64,000 nt of DNA from Candidatus Anammoxibacter sp. (GTDB lineage Bacteria; Planctomycetota; Brocadiia; Brocadiales; Anammoxibacteraceae), in contig JAIQZQ010000128.1 of assembly GCA_021777105.1 (NCBI GenBank), positions 43,810-107,809 of the forward strand, written 5' to 3'. The notes beneath the pieces were generated by a model, which saw only the letters and a list, made by a program, of their open reading frames with translations, had not been told where the DNA came from and ran no database searches. Each line of letters begins with the position of its first letter. The stretch's first letter is position 1. Below, one piece after another: positions 8,057 through 16,872 of this stretch. A program made the position numbers and the translations under genes.

Positions 8057-8181
8057 TATATTGGCAATTTGCGTATACGAGTATGATTTTCCGTTACGCT
8101 AATTATTGCGCCTTGTTGAAAGGTTTCTGAGTATTGAGCAATTATATCCTTTAAATACACAATGTCTATCAGAAATTTCAT
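8056..8181 (-). pseudogene. Internally deleted DUF5615 (PIN-like) toxin remnant, 41 codons
   Basis: Immediately after the DUF433 gene, with ATGA overlap, a frame begins MKFLID, the canonical start of DUF5615 PIN-like toxins. It ends GAIISVTENHTRIRKLPI, matching that family's C-terminal 'GAIV...R.R.LPL' strand. The usual product is about 110-120 residues, so the middle 70 or so residues, including most acidic active-site positions, are missing, yet the frame is kept. It is best read as an in-frame deletion pseudogene of the toxin partner of DUF433. The stop codon overlaps the GTG of the truncated channel gene. Confidence 0.6.
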
Positions 8182-8414
8182 GCTAATGCGGACTCCGAAG
8201 GATATACGTTTTCTTCAGCAAGCCAGGCAACATACTGTAAAGCCTGGCGGATATCTTCAGGTTCAAGACATGGATAATCTTCAATAATTTCATCAACGCT
8301 GTTGCCGTTTGCCACTAAATTGACTATTAAAGAGACTGTGACGCGCATTCCCCTAACGCATGCGCGGCCTCCCATAACATTTGGATCAAAAGTTATACGA
8401 TCATACCCTAACAT
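8178..8414 (-). CDS. DUF433 antitoxin-family protein (VapB45-like)
   Basis: The 78-residue protein reads RITFDPNVMGGRACVRGMRV, then SLIVNLVANGNSVDEIIEDYPCLEPEDIRQAL and a helical end. This is the complete DUF433 signature: a DNA-binding winged-helix-like fold whose members pair with DUF5615 PIN-like toxins. The conserved GxxxIxGTRI-type core here reads GGRACVRGMRV. The gene overlaps the start of a 41-codon toxin remnant by four bases, so it now appears to be an antitoxin left without a functional toxin. Length is normal. Confidence 0.85.
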   Translation of the reverse strand: MLGYDRITFDPNVMGGRACVRGMRVTVSLIVNLVANGNSVDEIIEDYPCLEPEDIRQALQYVAWLAEENVYPSESALA

Positions 8415-8507
8415 AAATAATCTCCAATATTATTTGATATTTAAAATTTATATTCCAATTCTATATTTTTAATTGTATTTGCGCCCTATAAAATAGTTCA
8501 ATTTCGA

Positions 8508-9497
8508 TTACACTTCTTTCAATGATTTGGCCAGTATTTCCAGGCCTTTTTCAAAAGTGACGGCAGGGGTGTATCCGAGGTCGCGTTTGGCTGCGTTGAT
8601 GTTGAAGCATTGGGAGGTTGAGAGTTGGCGGGCAAGGAATCGGGTCATTTTCGGCTCGTCTTTACGATTTAGCATTTTGTAGATTATTTCAAGAACGGCG
8701 CCGGCAAAGTATGCGGTATTAGCGGAAATATATTTGTTTACAGGTTTAAGGCCTCCGGCTATTGCTATTTTGTCAAGTATGGCGTCCATTGACATTGGCT
8801 CGCCCTGAACTATAAAATATGCGTGGCCGGCTATTGGCGAGTCTGGCGCAAGGAGGTCGGCTGCCAGCAGATGCGCTTCTGTTGCGTTGTCAATGTAAAC
8901 TGTATCCACAAGTTTTTTACCCCTGCCTATTTTGCGCAATTTGCCAGTTCTTGTTCGGTCAAGCAGTCTTGGGATAAGGTGGTTGTCGCCGGGGCCCCAG
9001 ATAAGGTGAGGCCTTAACGAGACGGTTGAAAGATTTGGGTTGTTCGCCGCCAATATTTCGCGTTCGGCAATGGCTTTGGTGGCCGGATAATGGGTGAGAT
9101 ATTTTTCAGGGTATGACTCGGTCTCGTCAATAAACTCCTGATCGTTTCCGTCAAACACTACGCTTGCCGAGCTTGAGAAAACAAGTCGCGGTATCTTAAA
9201 TTTTTTACAGGCGTTAATTACGTTTCGCGTTCCTTCGACATTGGGGCGATAATAATCACTGTACGGCCCCCAAATGCCGGCGTTTGCGGCTACGTGAAAA
9301 ATCGTGTCTACTCCGTTTGCCGCTGTTTCCACTGATTGGGAGTTTGTTATATCGCCTTTAAACTGTTCAACGCCAAGCTCTTGCAGCTCTTTGTATTCAT
9401 TTCTGGCAAGGCTGCGAACAGAGTCGCCCCGTTTAACAAGCGCGCGCGCTATTGCGCCGCCTAAGAAGCCGCCGCCGCCGGTGATTAATGCTTTCAT
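8508..9497 (-). CDS. oleD: OleD, NAD(P)H-dependent 2-alkyl-3-ketoacid reductase of olefin synthesis
   Basis: OleD reduces the 2-alkyl-3-keto acid made by OleA to the beta-hydroxy acid, before OleC forms a beta-lactone. It is an extended short-chain dehydrogenase of 329 residues. The N-terminal ALITGGGGFLGGAIARALV binds the dinucleotide, and the catalytic YPATKAIAE (Tyr-x-x-x-Lys) follows a Ser-rich strand (VFSSSASVVFDG). The chosen ATG has a strong GGAGGG site eight bases upstream and overlaps the oleC stop (ATGA), implying coupled translation; an ATG seven codons earlier lies inside that ribosome site. The gene order with OleC, OleB and OleA makes the assignment firm over generic 3-beta-HSD-like annotations. 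Confidence 0.88.
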   Translation of the reverse strand: MKALITGGGGFLGGAIARALVKRGDSVRSLARNEYKELQELGVEQFKGDITNSQSVETAANGVDTIFHVAANAGIWGPYSDYYRPNVEGTRNVINACKKFKIPRLVFSSSASVVFDGNDQEFIDETESYPEKYLTHYPATKAIAEREILAANNPNLSTVSLRPHLIWGPGDNHLIPRLLDRTRTGKLRKIGRGKKLVDTVYIDNATEAHLLAADLLAPDSPIAGHAYFIVQGEPMSMDAILDKIAIAGGLKPVNKYISANTAYFAGAVLEIIYKMLNRKDEPKMTRFLARQLSTSQCFNINAAKRDLGYTPAVTFEKGLEILAKSLKEV

Positions 9498-11161
9498 GTT
9501 ATTTTGCCCTCCGCCCATACTGTTAGTTTCTCGCGAAATATCTTTGAATTGTGCCTTACATCAACCGGGAATGATTTGTGAAACAGAAACCTTTTTATGT
9601 TTTTTGTTATATCGCTCTTTTTCCCTAATTCCATAAGTTCGTTAACAACTCTTTTTTGCGCATTGTTGTCTGCGCTCTTTTCAAGCTCCACGCAGATAAC
9701 AGGCTCGGTTTTTTCGTTAATCTTCACGCCGACCAGGGCTGTTCTAAAAACATCTGGATGAGTGTTAAAGATTGATTCGCAAGGGATTGTAAACATGGTT
9801 TCATTCTCCAGAACTACGCGATGGCTTTTCCGCCCGCAAAACCATAGTCTGCCTTTGTCGTCTATATAGCCGACATCGCCCATGCGGTGGTAAAATTCGC
9901 CGGGCGTTTCGCCTGGAATCTTGGCAAGGGTTGTTGACTCGTTGCGGTTAAAATATTCGCGGGTAACAACATCTCCTTTTACCGCGATTTCGCCTATGCT
10001 TCCCTGATTTATTTTAATATCGGCGCTCCATTTATCAATAGGGGAGTCGGTAATTTTGATGATTGAGACGCTCAGGCTGCTTACCGGGTGGCCAACGCAA
10101 ACACCGAGGCCCTGATCAGTCATGCGGCGCGTTTCGCCAAGTATTTCAGAGCTGCTTATTGTTGAGACGGGCAATGATTCCGTGGCTCCGTATGGGGTGT
10201 TGATATTAACGCCGGTTTCAAGCATAGCTGAGAAACGCTCCATGGAAGCGGCGGGAACAGGGGCTCCGGCGGAAATAACGCGTTTTAACGTCGGCAATTT
10301 TATGCCGCGCTCTCTGCCGTAACGTCCAAGCAGATTGATTATTGCCGGGGACCCGAACATGTTTGTCACGCTGAACTTTTCAATAGCGTCGGTTATCTTT
10401 TTAGGGTCGGCTTTTGCCGGACAGGAAAAATCCATTTCCGGGATTATGGTCGTCATGCCAAGTGCCGGGTCGAACAATGCAAACAATGGGAATGTGGGCA
10501 GGTCGATTTCGCCGGGTTTTATATTGTACATATCTTTCAGCTGGGCAACCTGTGTTAAAAATATTTTATGAGTATACACAACCCCTTTAGGGACGCCGGT
10601 GCTTCCGCTTGTAAACAGTATTGCGGCGGTGTCGTTGGGTTGGACGTCCGCGCATTTAAATTCGTTGCTTTGAGAGCCAATGTTTCGCAAATCGGCCACT
10701 GTTGCGTTAATGCCGGGCAGTCTGAAGCCTGCCGCAATATTAATGCGAATCGTCTTCTTGCCCCACCCAAACAACATCCTTGCTATATGCGCCTTTGGAA
10801 TGCCGATAAAGGCTTCGGGTTCAGCCTCCGCCAGGCACTGTTTTAGATTTTTCAGGCCCATTCCGGGATCAACCATAACCGTTACCGCTCCTGTTTTAAA
10901 GAGGGCGAAAACCAGGGAGAAATAATCAAGGCCGGGTTTTACCATAAGGGCTGTTCTTACCCCGCGCTTAATGCCTGCGCGCTCTAAACCGGCTGCAATT
11001 TTATTGCTGTCAATATCGAGTTGTTTAAATGTGTGGGTTTTGTAATTAACGCGGTCGGATTCGTCGTAACCACAGGGGATTGCTATTGCGGCAACGTTGG
11101 GTTGTTGCCCGGCCATTGCTGTTAAATGGGATGCAATATTTTTAAATGCTGTGTCCGGCAT
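9494..11161 (-). CDS. oleC: OleC, AMP-forming beta-lactone synthetase
   Basis: OleC is an ANL-superfamily enzyme that uses ATP to cyclise the beta-hydroxy acid to a beta-lactone. The 555-residue protein has the P-loop AAILFTSGSTGVPKGVVYTH near residues 190-210, the aromatic/gate motif NTPYGATESLP near 320, and MGDVGYIDDKGRLWFCGRKSH in the hinge region around 430-450. The N-terminal domain carries the expected substrate region. Its length matches known OleC. It is sandwiched between oleB (6-bp gap) and oleD (overlap), so the three are surely co-transcribed. Fatty acyl-CoA ligase is the common misannotation of this family. Confidence 0.9.
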   Translation of the reverse strand: MPDTAFKNIASHLTAMAGQQPNVAAIAIPCGYDESDRVNYKTHTFKQLDIDSNKIAAGLERAGIKRGVRTALMVKPGLDYFSLVFALFKTGAVTVMVDPGMGLKNLKQCLAEAEPEAFIGIPKAHIARMLFGWGKKTIRINIAAGFRLPGINATVADLRNIGSQSNEFKCADVQPNDTAAILFTSGSTGVPKGVVYTHKIFLTQVAQLKDMYNIKPGEIDLPTFPLFALFDPALGMTTIIPEMDFSCPAKADPKKITDAIEKFSVTNMFGSPAIINLLGRYGRERGIKLPTLKRVISAGAPVPAASMERFSAMLETGVNINTPYGATESLPVSTISSSEILGETRRMTDQGLGVCVGHPVSSLSVSIIKITDSPIDKWSADIKINQGSIGEIAVKGDVVTREYFNRNESTTLAKIPGETPGEFYHRMGDVGYIDDKGRLWFCGRKSHRVVLENETMFTIPCESIFNTHPDVFRTALVGVKINEKTEPVICVELEKSADNNAQKRVVNELMELGKKSDITKNIKRFLFHKSFPVDVRHNSKIFREKLTVWAEGKIT

Positions 11162-11166
11162 AAAAT

Positions 11167-12036
11167 TTAAGATTCCATAAAATTGGAAACCAGGGTGATT
11201 ATTTCATCCTTGGCGTCTTCAAGCACATAGTGGCCCGCTTCGTGGAACATATGTGTTTCGGCTTTGGGGAAACGGCGCAACCATTCATTATAGAAATCCA
11301 CATCAAATATAAAATCCTTCTTGCCCCAACATATCATCATGGGTATGCTCTGTAAATCCGGGAGTGTGTTTTGGGTTGTTGTAACAATATCGTAGCTTTC
11401 ATGATCAGGCTTTAACGGTATGTCCTGCACAAATCGCAAGACGGCTATGCGGTTTTGCCATGAGTTGTATGGATCCATGTATGCTTTGCTTTCAAGCGCG
11501 CCTAATGGCTTTTTTGGGCAATAACGCAAAGCGGAGCGGCAAAACGCGTTTAAGCCGCGCACCATAAAAGGGCCGACTATCGGATTTTGGCAAACGCTTA
11601 ACATCCAGGGAAAAGCCTTTCCCGACGGCAGATGAAACGCTGCGGTGTTAAGTACGACAATGCGTTTAATTGCGGATATGTGTCTTGCGGCGTAACTCAT
11701 GCCGATCATTCCGCCCCAATCGTGCACAACGAGTGTTATGTTTGAGTCGGTTCCGGTATGGGTTAAAAGGCTTTCAACATCTTCGATACGCTGCTTTAAA
11801 GTGTAACTATAGTCATTGACGCCCGGCTTGTCGGACAGGCCGCACCCGATATGGTCCGGCGCGATAACTCTAAACTTTGGGCTAAGCGCTTTAATAAGGT
11901 TGCGGTAATAGAACGACCAGGTGGGGTTGCCGTGCAGCATAACCACAGGCTCTCCACTGCCTTCATCAACATAGTGAAGTTTGTGTCCGTTTAAATCCAG
12001 AAAATGGCTTTTAAAAGGATAGATATCCTTAAACAT
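11167..12036 (-). CDS. oleB: OleB, beta-lactone decarboxylase (alpha/beta hydrolase)
   Basis: OleB converts the cis-beta-lactone to the long-chain cis-olefin with loss of CO2. The 289-residue protein has the haloalkane-dehalogenase-like fold: oxyanion region VVMLHGNPTWSFYYR (residues 30-45), nucleophile Asp in LVVHDWGGMIGMSYA (about 105), an acid in MMICWGKKDFIFD, and the catalytic His in EAGHYVLEDA near the end. OleB homologues are often labelled haloalkane dehalogenase; the neighbouring oleC and oleA decide for OleB. It is a stand-alone OleB, not the OleB-OleC fusion found in some actinobacteria. Confidence 0.9.
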   Translation of the reverse strand: MFKDIYPFKSHFLDLNGHKLHYVDEGSGEPVVMLHGNPTWSFYYRNLIKALSPKFRVIAPDHIGCGLSDKPGVNDYSYTLKQRIEDVESLLTHTGTDSNITLVVHDWGGMIGMSYAARHISAIKRIVVLNTAAFHLPSGKAFPWMLSVCQNPIVGPFMVRGLNAFCRSALRYCPKKPLGALESKAYMDPYNSWQNRIAVLRFVQDIPLKPDHESYDIVTTTQNTLPDLQSIPMMICWGKKDFIFDVDFYNEWLRRFPKAETHMFHEAGHYVLEDAKDEIITLVSNFMES

Positions 12037-12130
12037 TTATAAATACCTAAGCCGGATAAACCGGGAAAGTGAATAAAGTGGCTAAAGTTAAAAGTGAGCT
12101 AAAGTTTAGGTAAAAATTTTATAAGAAATA

Positions 12131-12188
12131 GTGGCGCAGGCATCCTTGCCTGTGTTTCAATTGATCACCGGCAGGATGCCTGTGTCAC
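12131..12188. repeat. Imperfect inverted repeat between oleB and oleA (caggcatcc / ggatgcctg)
   Basis: Arms gcaggcatccttgcc and ggcaggatgcctg pair across a short AT-rich loop. It resembles 'CAGGCATCCTTGCCTG' style intergenic repeats. As an mRNA hairpin it could uncouple oleA from oleBCD expression or mark an insertion between them, since the other ole genes are spaced by only a few bases. Confidence 0.55.
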
Positions 12189-12243
12189 TAATAAACGCCC
12201 TTCGTGTGATTTTAAAACTCAATTTATACAACTTATACAACGG

Positions 12244-13287
12244 TTACCAGTCCCACCCAAGCATTATACAATTAAGGCCGCTGCCGATGCCAAGGAAACC
12301 GACGCGATCTCCTTTTTTAAGCGCATCCCTCTCTTCGGCAACCGCTACGGTAAGCAATAGGGAAACTGTTCCTATATTGCCCAATGAGCCGTATGTTGAA
12401 AAGTCCTTTTCAGGCTGTATTCCCAATGTTTTAAGTATGGCGTCCTGATGGCCCGAACCTACCTGATGGCAGATAACCCTGTCAATTTGATCCTGCGTCC
12501 AGCCTGTATTTTCTAAAAATCGTTTCCAGGTGTTTAATCCCAACTCTACGCCATATTTTAATACTGAGGTTGAATCCGTTCGCATAAATTGGGCCTCTTT
12601 CACTGATGTGCCGGCTTCAACATGCCACCTGCAAAGATCATAATGTTTTGGAGCTGAGAGGGCCGCGCCGCCAAGCAACCTCCTGCGTTCGTTGCCTGAA
12701 AAAGAGCCGTCGGTAAGCACTACCGCCACGGCGCCCGAGCCGCCTGTTAAGGTGGCCAGAGACGCGGCGTACATCCGCATGTTTTGTTCGTTGAGCATAT
12801 TAGCGATCATGACGTCATTGATATCCCTGGCGGATTCGCATGAGACGACCAGGCCCGCCCTTATTTGGCCCAGCTCAATACGGTTGGCAATATCGATGAT
12901 GCCGTTCATAACGCCCAGGCACGCATTGCTGATATCGTAAACCAGCGCTTCTGAATTTAAACCCAATCCGCCGGCAACGCGACAAGCCGTGGCCGGCTCA
13001 AAACTCTCGCGGCATACTCCGCCGTAAACTATGGCTCCTATATCTTTAGGCTCAACATTTGAGCCGTTAAGCGCTTTATTTGCCGCCAGTATGGCTCCCT
13101 GAGACAAAGGGAAATCAGGCTCCCACCATCTTCGCTCAAAAATGCCTGTCATTGATTCAAGCTGTCCCATGGATATATGCAGCTTTTCGTATAGCGGCCT
13201 TAGACGCTCTTCAAGCTCTTCAGTTGAAACAACAACCGGGGCCAATTCATAGCCTATATTTTCAATGCATACTCGCGAATATTTCAT
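12244..13287 (-). CDS. oleA: OleA, thiolase-fold enzyme for head-to-head acyl-CoA condensation
   Basis: OleA joins two fatty acyl-CoA molecules by a non-decarboxylative Claisen condensation to a 2-alkyl-3-keto acid. The 347-residue protein has the thiolase-superfamily triad: the nucleophilic Cys in DISNACLGVMNG (about residue 125), the His in VICHQVGSGHQ (about 265) and the Asn in SLGNIGTVSL (about 297). The motif VCRESFEPATACRVAG supplies the distinctive Glu that OleA contributes across the dimer. FabH-like annotations are possible, but the conserved Glu and the oleBCD neighbours argue for OleA. A 207-bp gap with a hairpin separates it from oleB, so it may have a distinct expression level. 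Confidence 0.9.
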   Translation of the reverse strand: MKYSRVCIENIGYELAPVVVSTEELEERLRPLYEKLHISMGQLESMTGIFERRWWEPDFPLSQGAILAANKALNGSNVEPKDIGAIVYGGVCRESFEPATACRVAGGLGLNSEALVYDISNACLGVMNGIIDIANRIELGQIRAGLVVSCESARDINDVMIANMLNEQNMRMYAASLATLTGGSGAVAVVLTDGSFSGNERRRLLGGAALSAPKHYDLCRWHVEAGTSVKEAQFMRTDSTSVLKYGVELGLNTWKRFLENTGWTQDQIDRVICHQVGSGHQDAILKTLGIQPEKDFSTYGSLGNIGTVSLLLTVAVAEERDALKKGDRVGFLGIGSGLNCIMLGWDW

Positions 13288-13613
13288 ATATGTTTTCTGT
13301 TATTTAACAGCTCTGTATTTGCGCTAAAATCCCATATTGCACACACCACCCGTTCTCCTCTTTTTAGATGGGATGACATTCGCCGGTGCTTTCTCCGGCT
13401 ATCAAAGTTATGGACAGCGATTAGAGCAAAACGGGTTGCAAAAAGCGTGGTTGAATTACAATAGGCTGATTTAAATCAAATTTACTCTAAAAAAAATGCT
13501 CCCAGGCATGATAAAAGCCGCGTCCGCATTGCGACAATTTCAGGCAAAAGGAGCAAAAATGTAGGATAGTTTAGCACATAGCTTAAATGAATGCAAATAT
13601 CATGTTACGTTAG

Positions 13614-13805
13614 CAGATACTTGATACTTTTAATTTCGGATCCGGTTATGCCGGCCATATTAAAAATCGTGTGAGATTATCAGGTTATTTAACCTTTGCG
13701 CTTGCATTAATAAATCATTTTGAATCAAAAGGGCCCTTTACTGCCGGCGAATTAGCCTTGCCGGCTGCCTATATGATTGCGCAGAGATATTTGGACAGGA
13801 TTTGA
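13614..13805 (+). pseudogene. Orphan coding fragment in an 800-bp gene-poor region
   Basis: A 63-codon open stretch reads FNFGSGYAGHIKNRVRLSGY, then LALINHFESKGPFTAGELAL and ends AQRYLDRI before a stop. There is no start codon with a ribosome site. It has good coding character but I do not recognise a family. It is probably the 3' remnant of a deleted gene. The surrounding interval between oleA and the next gene holds no other clear gene; a few short GC-rich hairpins occur near 13.3-13.5 kb. Confidence 0.3.
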
Positions 13806-14089
13806 ATAGGGGGGGATGGTAAATGGGTGTTAATGAAATCCGGTTCTGTGGAGGAGGTAGAGATTAGCGCCTTTGCGCTTCATGCCGCTGAATTTCCAGT
13901 TGAAGAACTGCGCGTTATGAATCAAAATGTTATACATATACAACCAGACTATGCCCTTTGAAATCAAGCGCGCGATCCATGTTACAAAAAGTGTCCTCGT
14001 CGCAAAATCAGATAATTTTCAACCACTAATCGTCACAGAGAAAAAGTTGTCTTTGGTCGTGCTCATGGGCATTTACCAACTGTTTCTCC

Positions 14090-15547
14090 TCAGCCCCACG
14101 GACTATCAACCGTCTGGGACAAATCTTTATACTCTTTTTCCGCTTTTGTGGCTCTTTCGTAAAGTTTAGTGTTTTCAATTCCAAATGCCAAAGAGGGCGC
14201 TATTTTCTCCAGTAGCTTAATATGGCTATTGTCGTAATAATTGGTTGTTGAGCATCCAAAATTAATGCTTCCGATGATCTTGTTTTTATATTCTAAAGGA
14301 TATGCAAGGCGAGACTTAATACCTTCTTTAGCATAAAACTTATCAGTCACAACTTCACTTTTAGAAGTGTCATTGACAAAAAATGGTTTGCCTGAATTTG
14401 TAACTTTTTCGAGTATGCTTCCTATTAACGGATAACGCGTCTTTTCCGGCATTATCTTCTGTAAACCGCCTTTTGCGCCTTTACCCCTTGAGAGCGCAAA
14501 GCTTATAACCACGTCCCCTTTATTCTCCAACAATGTTATACTTACCCTATCCCATTCAATTATTTTACGCAACTCATCGCAAATTATATGATCAACCTCT
14601 TTCATATTAAGATTAGATACCATAATCCTGTTAATATTTGCGATCACTTCATTTTCCAGCCTTTCATCAAGTTTCTCTGCGTTTTCAACGCCAAACGCAA
14701 GGGAGGGCGCTATTTTCTCTAACAATCTAATGTGTTCATCGCCATAATAATCCACCTTTGCGCATCCAAAATTTATACTTCCGATTATTTTGCCCTTAAA
14801 TTCCAGCGGATATCCGAGCCTTGACCGAATATCGCTTGAAGCGTAAATCTTATCAGTTTCCTTTGCGGATTCAAGGGTATCTTTAACAATGTAAGGTTTG
14901 CCTGATTCAACAATCTCTTCCAATATGCTGCCGCGCAATGCGTAATGTTTTTCCTCAGACATCTTCTTTGCCAATGTACCTTCGCTTTTATATGCGCCTT
15001 TAGTCAGCGCAAAGTTAATAACCGCGTCACCTTTCTCCTCAAGCAGTGTAATGGCAACCCTGTCCCACTCAATTATTTTGCGCAATTCACCGCATATGAG
15101 GTGATAAACCTTTCTCATGTCAATATTAGAAAGCATTATTTTATTAACATTCGCGATTACATCCTTGGTAATTTGCCCTTTTCTGCTTGTATGAATATCG
15201 CGTATAGCGCCGTCAATTCTAACCTTTTTGCCTTCATCGTCTTTAACCATCCTGCTTGTTATGCCTATTAAATGCATTTGGCCGTCGCTTTTTTTACATG
15301 ATGCTTCAAAATCAGTTTGAACTCCTGTATCCACATGATCGTTAAGCCAGCTTTTGTAATCATCATGTTTTTCAAAATGACTGCGCAATGGAATGCCTAT
15401 AACATCTTCAGCCGCGCTATATCCAAGAATGTTTGCCCCGGGTAGATTTATAAACGTAATCTTTCCTTCCTCTGTAGGCTCACACTGAAATATAGGCATA
15501 TTCAATGAATGGACTATTGGCTTAATGGAATCGTCAGGTTTTAACAT
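14090..15547 (-). CDS. PAS-GAF-GAF sensor protein lacking a visible output domain
   Basis: The 485-residue cytoplasmic protein has an N-terminal PAS domain (about 12-115, with QCEPTEEGKITFINLPGANI and the GAIRDIH end). Two GAF domains follow that are clear internal duplicates: each begins N(V/I)NxIM(L/V)SN, contains LRKIIEWDRV, then ITLLE(E/N)KGD, and repeats the YPLE(F/Y)K.KIIGSINFGC core. It stops soon after a coiled stretch (YERATKAEKEYKDLSQ) with no kinase, GGDEF or HTH part, so it may be truncated or work through a partner. The ATG is preferred over a TTG four codons upstream because GGGAG lies just before it. Ligand is unknown. Confidence 0.75.
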   Translation of the reverse strand: MLKPDDSIKPIVHSLNMPIFQCEPTEEGKITFINLPGANILGYSAAEDVIGIPLRSHFEKHDDYKSWLNDHVDTGVQTDFEASCKKSDGQMHLIGITSRMVKDDEGKKVRIDGAIRDIHTSRKGQITKDVIANVNKIMLSNIDMRKVYHLICGELRKIIEWDRVAITLLEEKGDAVINFALTKGAYKSEGTLAKKMSEEKHYALRGSILEEIVESGKPYIVKDTLESAKETDKIYASSDIRSRLGYPLEFKGKIIGSINFGCAKVDYYGDEHIRLLEKIAPSLAFGVENAEKLDERLENEVIANINRIMVSNLNMKEVDHIICDELRKIIEWDRVSITLLENKGDVVISFALSRGKGAKGGLQKIMPEKTRYPLIGSILEKVTNSGKPFFVNDTSKSEVVTDKFYAKEGIKSRLAYPLEYKNKIIGSINFGCSTTNYYDNSHIKLLEKIAPSLAFGIENTKLYERATKAEKEYKDLSQTVDSPWG

Positions 15548-15767
15548 GAAATCTCCCAAAAAATGTTATTAAGAGGCTACGCATAAATAATTTACATAAT
15601 TTTCCCATAAAACATTAATTTTGTGAAACAAATTTTTAAAGTTTCGTCAATTTTTGGAAAAATTATTATTATAGAGTAGTATATATTATAGACATTTAAG
15701 TTTGTCAAAATCTAGATTTATATTTCCAAGTTGTCTTTTTAATATAAAAGATTGGAGGTAAGGTGAT

Positions 15768-16211
15768 ATGAAGCGATCTGATTTTATGTTAGGTGGTTTG
15801 GATTTTAATACGTTGGTTGCCGCGCAATTGATGGAGACCAACATTAGTAGTATTGCAGAAAATACGTCATGGCACGAATCTGCAAGGAAAATGACTGACA
15901 ACAATATGACATCGTTTCCTGTTATTAATGATAAGCGTGCGCTGCTGGGCCTGGTGACTGAATACGACATTCTGCTTCCTATTGAGGAAGGTAAAAATTT
16001 AGACACGCTTACCGCTAAAGATATTATGTCTAAAGATTGTCAAATTGTCACGGAAAGCGCTTCTGCTATGGATGTGTTAAAAATTTTTAATGGAAAACGG
16101 ATTTTTAAAGTTTTTGTGGTTGAAGGAGAGGAGCTAAAGGGTGTTATAGTAAAACACGACGTCATCCTGGCATATTTGAACGCAACACAAAAACCGCCGG
16201 CAGGTTTTTAG
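15768..16211 (+). CDS. Tandem CBS-domain protein
   Basis: The 147-residue protein consists of one pair of CBS motifs (a Bateman module). The first is AAQLMETNISSIAENTSWHE... with MTSFPVINDKRALLGLVTEYDIL; the second is AKDIMSKDCQIVTESASAMDV with FKVFVVEGEELKGVIVKHDVI. Such modules bind adenosine nucleotides and regulate a partner. No catalytic domain is attached. The gene has a strong ribosome binding site (GGAGGTAAGG) before the ATG and is followed by a long hairpin. It is divergent from the PAS-GAF gene; a joint signalling role is possible but unproven. Confidence 0.85.
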   Translation: MKRSDFMLGGLDFNTLVAAQLMETNISSIAENTSWHESARKMTDNNMTSFPVINDKRALLGLVTEYDILLPIEEGKNLDTLTAKDIMSKDCQIVTESASAMDVLKIFNGKRIFKVFVVEGEELKGVIVKHDVILAYLNATQKPPAGF

Positions 16212-16277
16212 TTATATTTGCGTAATTGAAGAATATGAATACTATAGCATAATTTGCGCAAATCCTAATTAATATCG

Positions 16278-16320
16278 ATGCAAATAAGTTGTGACAAGTT
16301 TTGTCAAAACTTATTTGCAT
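16278..16320. terminator. 19-bp imperfect hairpin between convergent genes
   Basis: Arms atgcaaataagttgtgaca and tgtcaaaacttatttgcat pair with one mismatch around a 5-nt loop. It lies between the CBS gene and the convergent metalloprotease gene, so a bidirectional terminator is likely. Its outer end resembles the ATTTGCA-rich palindromes elsewhere in the window. Confidence 0.6.
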
Positions 16321-16335
16321 TGATACAGCCAATGT

Positions 16336-16872
16336 TCATGCCATCAAATCTATAAACGCGCTTTTTGTTTTGAGGGGCATGGTTTCAAGGCCTTGAATGT
16401 TGTTCCGTTTGTTTTCCGCCAATTCGTTTACGGCTTTTGTCTTTTTGTAGCCGGCTTCCATGGCTATCTTTCTATCGTTATTGGAAGGTTTTGCCGGAGC
16501 TAAGGCCGCTCTTTTGACTATGCGCATCTTTTCGATAGTTTTTTCAGGCTTTATCTCCTCGCTTGTGTCAATTGGGGTGTGGCCTTCAACTGCGTACCGT
16601 TTCATATCAGGCCCAAGTTCGTATTTAAAAGATGAGCCGCCGGCAAATCGCCTGCCAAAGGTTCTATGCGCTAATTCATGGTTTTTAACCTCACGGTTCC
16701 TGCTTTTTAACTCGTTGATTGTTTCTGAATCTTTTTTGGAAATTTCCGCAATACGATTGATGGGTTTTTGTGGAATTGCGCCGCTACTCTTCCGGACGAC
16801 CGCTTTTTGAGAGTGGATGTTAGGCCCGGAAAACTCTTTGGGAATTGTGTCAAACTGAACAAAGCTAATCAT
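16336..16872 (-). CDS. SprA-related putative metalloprotease (CJM1_0395-like)
   Basis: The 178-residue protein contains REVKNHELAHRTFGRRFAGG, with a zinc-binding HELAH at residues 65-69. It is followed by SFKYELGPDMKRYAVEGHTP, IDTSEE and RIVKRAALAPAKPSNNDRKI. This ordered set is diagnostic of the SprA-related family (PF12118), first seen near phage and cell-surface functions but of unknown substrate. There is no signal peptide. Length is a little short of some members, which carry longer low-complexity N-termini. It is a single gene convergent with the CBS gene. Confidence 0.8.
   Translation of the reverse strand: MISFVQFDTIPKEFSGPNIHSQKAVVRKSSGAIPQKPINRIAEISKKDSETINELKSRNREVKNHELAHRTFGRRFAGGSSFKYELGPDMKRYAVEGHTPIDTSEEIKPEKTIEKMRIVKRAALAPAKPSNNDRKIAMEAGYKKTKAVNELAENKRNNIQGLETMPLKTKSAFIDLMA

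Noticed and set aside
16278..16320. Palindrome as an operator for the CBS or metalloprotease gene
   Set aside because: It lies between convergent gene ends, far from any start, so termination is the simpler reading.
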